Shown here: positions 59,795 through 64,000 of the stretch, one piece after another
Numbering within the stretch: the stretch's first letter is position 1
Layout: each line of letters opens with the position of its first letter
Origin: JANNSO01 sp964485395
Lineage (GTDB): Bacteria > Spirochaetota > Spirochaetia > Treponematales > UBA12059
Length of the DNA stretch: 64,000 nt
Assembly (NCBI GenBank): GCA_964485395.1
Contig: CAZAJF010000002.1
Span: 124,001 to 188,000, forward strand
Direction: 5' to 3'
Made by a program: the position numbers and the translations under genes
Notes under the pieces: model-generated
The model's input: only the letters and a program-made list of their open reading frames with translations
What the model was told of the DNA's origin: nothing
Database searches by the model: none

Positions 59795-61651
59795 TTATTC
59801 CCCCAATATTTTCAGAGCTAAATCAACTCGACCGAACGGAGCGGACAACTGCACCCCCTGCACCTTTTCAATCATAGTCAGATACATCTCGCGTGCAATG
59901 ACGACACCCTCTTTTTGCGCATCCTGGGGTGTTGCAGCGGTTGCCATGCGGGCCATGATGGAATCCGGAATTTGTATGCCAGGCACCTCGTTATGCATAA
60001 AGCGGGCATTTTTAAGGCTCGTCAGGGGCCAAATTCCCATTATTAAAGGAACCTTAAGGTTATGCTTAGCCAGATACTCAAGAAAATTATCCATCAAGCG
60101 CACGTCAAAAATCGGCTGGGTTATGGCCCACTCCGCACCGGCATCGAGTTTTTTCCTGAAACGATCCATTTCAAATTCAAAGTCGCGGGGTGCCGGATTG
60201 ACCCCCACGCCGATAGACAAAGCCGTGGGCTCGCCAATCGGTTTTCCACCGATATCAATGCCGCCATTCAAGCGCTGCGCCATTCGGGTCAAGCCGATCG
60301 AGTCTACGTCGAACACCCCGGTAGCGTTAGGGTAATCGCCGAGCTTGGGAGGATCCCCGGTAATGAAGAGGATATTCCGCAGGCCGATCGCGTGCGCGCC
60401 GAGCATATCGGACTGCATGCCTATCAAGTTGCGGTCGCGGCAGGTGTAATGAAGTATGGTCTCGATGCCGACCTGCTGTTCCACCAGAATCGCGGTGACG
60501 ACGGTGCTCATCTTGGAACTGGCGCGCGGACCGTCGGGAATATTGATGGCGTCGATGCCGGCGTTTTTTAAAAGGCGTGCGTTGTCCAACAGCTTGGCGG
60601 CGGTTATTCCCGAAGGCGGGACCAATTCCACGGCAACTACTTTGGTACCGTTTGCGATTTTTTTAGTCCAGCTTGATTTTTCCTCAAACGGAATACGGGG
60701 GCATTCCACGGCGGAAACCGCAGTTTGGATACTGGTAACATTGGCCTCGGAACCGGCAGAAACCTGACTCATGGCCTTATGCTGCCGCATGATTTGCGCC
60801 ATTACCTTGATGTGCGAAGGGCCGGTACCGCAGCAACCGCCGACGAACTGAGCGCCTTCCTGCAGGAAATACTTGGTGTGCTCGCCGAAATACTCCGGCG
60901 TGGCCATATAGAGCAGTCTACCGTCCACGACTTTAGGCAAGCCCGCGCTCGGCTCAACGATAAGCGGTAAATTGGTCAATTTTTTAAGTCTGCTTAAAGC
61001 GGATAGCATAAGCTGAGGACCAAGCGAACAGTTCAGGCCGATGACATCGGTTCCCCATTCCACGATCTTGGCCACGGCCGTCTCAAAACCGGGTTCCGAA
61101 TCCAATTCTCCCGATAGATTCAAGCTCAGGCAGGTGCAAATCGGGATCGCGGAATTTATAGCTTTGGCGGCCTTGATCGCCTGCTCAAGCGAATGGATTT
61201 CGCTGAAAGTTTCAAAAATCAGGACATCTACGCCGCCTTCGATCAATCCGCCGATCTGTTCGAAGTACGCGTCAAAAGCGTCCTGGGCCATGGAAGCTCC
61301 CCAGGGCACCATTCGGGCGCCAAGGGGACCAACTGCGCCTGCCACGTATAATTCATCGCCGGCAGCCTCTCGTGCTATGCGCGCGGCCTCCAGATTAATG
61401 GCATGCACCTGGTCCTGAAGGTTGTGCTCTTTGAGTTTATAGCGGTTTGCGCCCCAGCTGTTCGTCGTAAGCACATTTGCGCCGGCCTTCCGGTATTCGC
61501 CGTACAGCTCAAGGAGGAGGCTGCGGTTCGTGAGGTTGGCTTCCTCGAAACAACGATTTATAAATACGCCGCGGTTATAAAGCTCGGTGCCGATCGCCCC
61601 GTCAAACAGGAGAGGAATGCGGCCCGCTATTATTTCTTTGAAACTTATCAC
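59795..61651 (-). CDS. Bifunctional homocysteine S-methyltransferase / methylenetetrahydrofolate reductase
   Basis: About 618 residues. The N-terminal domain (1 to about 300) is a homocysteine S-methyltransferase barrel with PLLFDGAIGTELYNRGV, VLTTNSWGANRYKL and the zinc ligands in FVGGCCGTGPSHIKVMAQIM plus Cys in IGLNCSLGP. The C-terminal domain (about 330-618) is a MetF-type reductase with VAVELVPPSG, LFITGDPPKLGDYPNATGVF and WAITQPIFDVRLMDNFLEYL. The fusion makes 5-methyl-THF and may pass methyl groups to homocysteine. It lacks cobalamin and pterin modules of MetH. The GTG at 61651 has AGGA six bases upstream and is preferred over the GTG at 61672. No S-box riboswitch was seen upstream. 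Confidence 0.92.
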   Translation of the reverse strand: MISFKEIIAGRIPLLFDGAIGTELYNRGVFINRCFEEANLTNRSLLLELYGEYRKAGANVLTTNSWGANRYKLKEHNLQDQVHAINLEAARIAREAAGDELYVAGAVGPLGARMVPWGASMAQDAFDAYFEQIGGLIEGGVDVLIFETFSEIHSLEQAIKAAKAINSAIPICTCLSLNLSGELDSEPGFETAVAKIVEWGTDVIGLNCSLGPQLMLSALSRLKKLTNLPLIVEPSAGLPKVVDGRLLYMATPEYFGEHTKYFLQEGAQFVGGCCGTGPSHIKVMAQIMRQHKAMSQVSAGSEANVTSIQTAVSAVECPRIPFEEKSSWTKKIANGTKVVAVELVPPSGITAAKLLDNARLLKNAGIDAINIPDGPRASSKMSTVVTAILVEQQVGIETILHYTCRDRNLIGMQSDMLGAHAIGLRNILFITGDPPKLGDYPNATGVFDVDSIGLTRMAQRLNGGIDIGGKPIGEPTALSIGVGVNPAPRDFEFEMDRFRKKLDAGAEWAITQPIFDVRLMDNFLEYLAKHNLKVPLIMGIWPLTSLKNARFMHNEVPGIQIPDSIMARMATAATPQDAQKEGVVIAREMYLTMIEKVQGVQLSAPFGRVDLALKILGE

Positions 61652-61819
61652 TATGTATCCTGCCGCTTTCACTGTAAAAATATTCTTAGGTAACCAAGAC
61701 GAAACCTGAATTCGTTTTCCAGTTAATCAAGGAATATGGAAGAAAAGAATAGCATGCGCGGAAAGGATTTTCAATGCGAGCTTTTCCGCAATCAGGGAAT
61801 CGTTTACGGATTCCAAATG

Positions 61820-61847
61820 AAAAAGGATACCTTCCGGTATCCTTTTT
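61820..61847 (-). terminator. Rho-independent terminator after jag
   Basis: A perfect 12-bp stem (AAAAAGGATACC with its complement) and a four-base loop lie directly after the jag stop. On the minus strand the stem ends in a T-run. The stem is A/T-flanked and nearly symmetrical, so it could work in both directions, but there is no plus-strand gene to end here. Confidence 0.85.
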
Positions 61848-61848
61848 C

Positions 61849-62526
61849 TTATTTCCTGCCCCGGAACATTACCCGGACTTGCTTGTACAGGCCTTCGCCT
61901 TCGCTCTTGGTTTCGATATCCACGATATCGTTGAGCGTGGTGTGCACGATTCGGCGCTCAAAAGGATTCATGGCCTCGAGCAGCACGGAACTGCGTGTCT
62001 GACGAACTTTTTCCGCAATCTCGTATGCCATTTTTACGATGGATTCTTCTCGGCGGATGCGGTAATTCTCGGAATCCAGGATGATGCGCATGTCTACGTG
62101 ACCAATCTGGCTGGAATAGACATTGACTATCAACTGCAAAGCATCCAGGTTCTTGCCTTTTTTCCCGATTAAAATAGCGGCACTGTCGCTCTCGAGGCGA
62201 ATACCCAGTTTCTGTTCCTCGCGGAATAAAACCGTTGCCTTGCACGAATAGCCCATATGCTCCACAAGGCCGCGGGTAAACTCGAGGATTTTTTCCTCGA
62301 AATCGCTGGAAGGCTCGTTGCGCGCGGCAGCTCGTTTGGACGCGCGCGGTTTTTCCACCTGTTTTTCGCGGGTATATACCTTAATGCGCGTTTTTCCTTT
62401 TTTAAGAAAACCGCCACGCTGAGACTCGATAATCTCGACGTCAAACTCATCTCGGGCAATTCCCAACTGGGCTGCCGCCAATTCGATGGCTTCCTCTTCG
62501 GTTCTACCTTCAAATTCATATTCCAT
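61849..62526 (-). CDS. jag: RNA-binding protein Jag/KhpB (Jag-N, KH and R3H domains)
   Basis: The 225-residue protein begins MEYEFEGRTEEEAIELAAAQ, the Jag_N domain. A basic linker (about 55-95) is followed by a KH domain with AAILIGKKGKNLDALQLIVN (the G-K-K-G loop), then an R3H domain with RREESIVKMAYEIAEKVRQT and LEAMNPFERRIVHTTL (R-x-x-x-H). It binds RNA and is almost always next to yidC, as here. The ATG at 62526 has GGAG seven bases upstream; the longer start at 62553 is not needed. Its transcript ends at the hairpin right after the stop. Confidence 0.93.
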   Translation of the reverse strand: MEYEFEGRTEEEAIELAAAQLGIARDEFDVEIIESQRGGFLKKGKTRIKVYTREKQVEKPRASKRAAARNEPSSDFEEKILEFTRGLVEHMGYSCKATVLFREEQKLGIRLESDSAAILIGKKGKNLDALQLIVNVYSSQIGHVDMRIILDSENYRIRREESIVKMAYEIAEKVRQTRSSVLLEAMNPFERRIVHTTLNDIVDIETKSEGEGLYKQVRVMFRGRK

Positions 62527-62561
62527 ATATATCTCCTGAACTCGGTTTGACACTTTTTATG

Positions 62562-62595
62562 GAGAGAATCCAAAACGCAGGTCTTGGATTCTCTC
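62562..62595 (-). promoter_or_regulatory. Perfect 12-bp hairpin between yidC and jag
   Basis: GAGAGAATCCAA and its exact complement are separated by ten bases in the 79-base spacer between the yidC stop and the jag start. There is no T-run after it on either strand, so it is not an ordinary terminator. It may stabilise the upstream mRNA, set the yidC:jag ratio or be a processing site. Confidence 0.65.
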
Positions 62596-62605
62596 GATTC
62601 GATCG

Positions 62606-64000
62606 TTACTTCCGGCCTTTTTTTATGCTCTTCGGGTTTTTTCCCGCGATTATTTTTTGGTGGCTCGCGCTTTCCGCGATCACCTCGGCTCGATGCTTAT
62701 GGATAACCCGGTTGATTATGACCTGCTGCACCGTGGTAAGCACGTTGGAGGCGATCCAGTACACGAGCAGTCCGGACGGCATGTCATACAGCACGAAGAA
62801 GAAAACGATAGGCATACCGTACATCATTATTTTCATCTGCGTCTGGCTTTGGCCGCCGGCGCTGGGCTGTTGCATGAATTTTCCATACAGCAACTGGCTG
62901 GCGAGATACACGATGGGCAGGATTCGGATGGCGCTGACTTGCCAGATAACCAGGTTGACGGTGTTAAAATCGAATACCGATTCGGGCAGCGACAGATCGT
63001 TGATCCAGCCGGTAATAAAGGACGCGCCGCGCAGATCGAAATGATTATTGAACAAGGCGTACATCGCGATAAAAATTGGGAACTGAAGCAGGACGGGCAG
63101 ACAACCGGAAAGCGGATTATAGCCTTCGCGCTTGTAAAATTCCGCCATCTCCTGATTGAGTTTTTGCGGATTGCCTTTGTACTTATCCTGCAATTCCTTC
63201 ATCTTGGGCTGCAGTTCCTGCATGCGGGCCTGCGCCTTGCTGCCCTTGAAGGTAAGCGGGAACATGACGGCACGAACTAAAATGGTAAGCAGGATTATAG
63301 CGATACCGTAGTTGTGTACCATGTTATTAAAGAAATTCATGCCCCACTTGAGCAGGGTTTCAAGCCAGCCAAGAATCGGAGTACCTTCTATTATCGATTC
63401 AAGACTGTCACCGGAACGATTGAAACTATTCTTTCCTGGATTTTCATATTTTGCGAGTTCTTTGTTGCTTTTTGGCCCCGCATAAATATAAAAAACGTCG
63501 ATTTCGCCGCTTGCCTTCAGAGCCGGCCTGGAAAACGACATGGACGCCTTTCCGGGTTTACCGTCTACAATGGTATTCGTATACGTGGCCGAATAGAGAG
63601 TCTCGTCGGGAATCGCGACGAGCGCGAAGTATTTTCCGGCAATGGCTGCCCAGGAAATACGGGTATCCGAGGTAATCGTTCCGTTTTTGGTTTTAGCTTC
63701 CTTGCGTTTGCCGTTCTCGAAGGTAAGCATCTTTCGCGTATCAGAATTTTTAGGAAGGTTGCTGTAATCAGGTCCAATCTGCGGCCCCATGAAAAGCGTA
63801 TAGGCAAAACTGCCGTCTCCCATGACGGGCGCAGCAGTTACCGAATTTTCGATGATTACGGAAAGCTTGAACATATAGTCGCCGTCTTTGAACTCATAAC
63901 GCTTCTTGAGGGTAAACGGAACGATCTCCCCGTTTGCCCCGCGCCCCGGGAACACTCTTGAAAATTCGATAGTGTTCGGTTCCGGCCTGCTCACGTTCAT
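62606..64000 (-). CDS. yidC: Membrane protein insertase YidC (5' end outside window)
   Basis: The last 464 residues of YidC. The first 170 or so are part of the large periplasmic P1 domain of diderm YidC (for example FTLKKRYEFKDGDYMFKLSV and ENSVTAAPVMGDGSFAYTLF). The insertase core follows: LKWGMNFFNNMVHNYGIAII, LLTILVRAVMFPLTFKGSKA with the conserved hydrophilic-groove Arg, QELQPKMKELQDKYKGNPQK, PLSGCLPVLLQFPIFIAMYA and DMPSGLLVYWIASNVLTTVQ. It ends in a basic tail (NPKSIKKGRK) suited to ribosome contact. The signal-anchor and start are beyond position 64000. The P1 domain points to a Gram-negative-type envelope. Confidence 0.96.
   Translation of the reverse strand: MNVSRPEPNTIEFSRVFPGRGANGEIVPFTLKKRYEFKDGDYMFKLSVIIENSVTAAPVMGDGSFAYTLFMGPQIGPDYSNLPKNSDTRKMLTFENGKRKEAKTKNGTITSDTRISWAAIAGKYFALVAIPDETLYSATYTNTIVDGKPGKASMSFSRPALKASGEIDVFYIYAGPKSNKELAKYENPGKNSFNRSGDSLESIIEGTPILGWLETLLKWGMNFFNNMVHNYGIAIILLTILVRAVMFPLTFKGSKAQARMQELQPKMKELQDKYKGNPQKLNQEMAEFYKREGYNPLSGCLPVLLQFPIFIAMYALFNNHFDLRGASFITGWINDLSLPESVFDFNTVNLVIWQVSAIRILPIVYLASQLLYGKFMQQPSAGGQSQTQMKIMMYGMPIVFFFVLYDMPSGLLVYWIASNVLTTVQQVIINRVIHKHRAEVIAESASHQKIIAGKNPKSIKKGRK

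Noticed and set aside
61652..61819. SAM or B12 riboswitch in front of the methyltransferase/MTHFR gene
   Set aside because: The leader has a weak seven-base stem but none of the conserved S-box or cobalamin-box sequences.
63314..63961. Plus-strand open frame of 215 codons opposite yidC
   Set aside because: Antisense shadow of the YidC periplasmic domain, with no start context or recognisable domain.

Overview
The window comes from a diderm bacterium, most likely a spirochaete. This is an inference from three things: a YidC with a large periplasmic domain followed by Jag/KhpB, a fused homocysteine S-methyltransferase/methylenetetrahydrofolate reductase, and the style of the surface-polysaccharide genes. 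Every convincing gene lies on the minus strand, so transcription runs from high to low coordinates. The only clear plus-strand coding trace is a dead IS30-type transposase. Many start/stop codons overlap (ATGA, TGATG, TAATG), which implies long translationally coupled operons. One 100-base run of N interrupts a tandem-repeat gene.

Read in transcription order: (1) 64000-59543 holds housekeeping genes: yidC (partial), jag with a strong terminator, and the fused methyltransferase/MTHFR. (2) 59542-58991 encodes a small winged-helix regulator preceded by two matching GCATT-N-AATGC palindromes. (3) 58873-47783 is a near-complete legionaminic-acid (nonulosonate) pathway in an order resembling the Campylobacter leg/ptm locus: manC, legB, legC, legH (neuD-like), legI (neuB), legG (neuC), ptmE, ptmG, ptmF-like, ptmB/legF and ptmA. 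(4) 47772-34145 continues with two acetyltransferases, two oxidoreductases, a Wzx flippase, two candidate nonulosonate transferases, a glycosyltransferase, a Wzy-type polymerase and the fnlA-fnlB-fnlC-wbuB cassette for UDP-L-FucNAc. Together these look like a Wzx/Wzy-type O-antigen or exopolysaccharide unit containing legionaminic acid and FucNAc.

A decayed IS30 element (33606-34075) separates this from a second polysaccharide locus (33430-1). That locus has a polyprenyl-phosphate sugar transferase, an ABC exporter (Wzm, a small membrane-anchored beta-sandwich protein, Wzt), a CapK/PaaK-like protein, a polysaccharide deacetylase, a UDP-GlcNAc 2-epimerase and several glycosyltransferases. It also contains a sulfation module: two sulfotransferases of different types (22121-23563 and 13093-14139), the PAPS-forming cysD-cysNC pair, and an SsuABC/TauABC-type importer overlapping cysD. 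Between the importer and the first sulfotransferase is a 2-kb scar with broken methyltransferase-like genes and a duplicated 5' end of ssuA.

The most unusual gene is the 1700-codon glycosyltransferase at 3139-8241. It carries at least 13 near-identical 67-residue repeats plus one degenerate copy between an unrecognised N-terminal region and a GT4 domain. The assembly gap lies inside this array, so the true repeat number is unknown.
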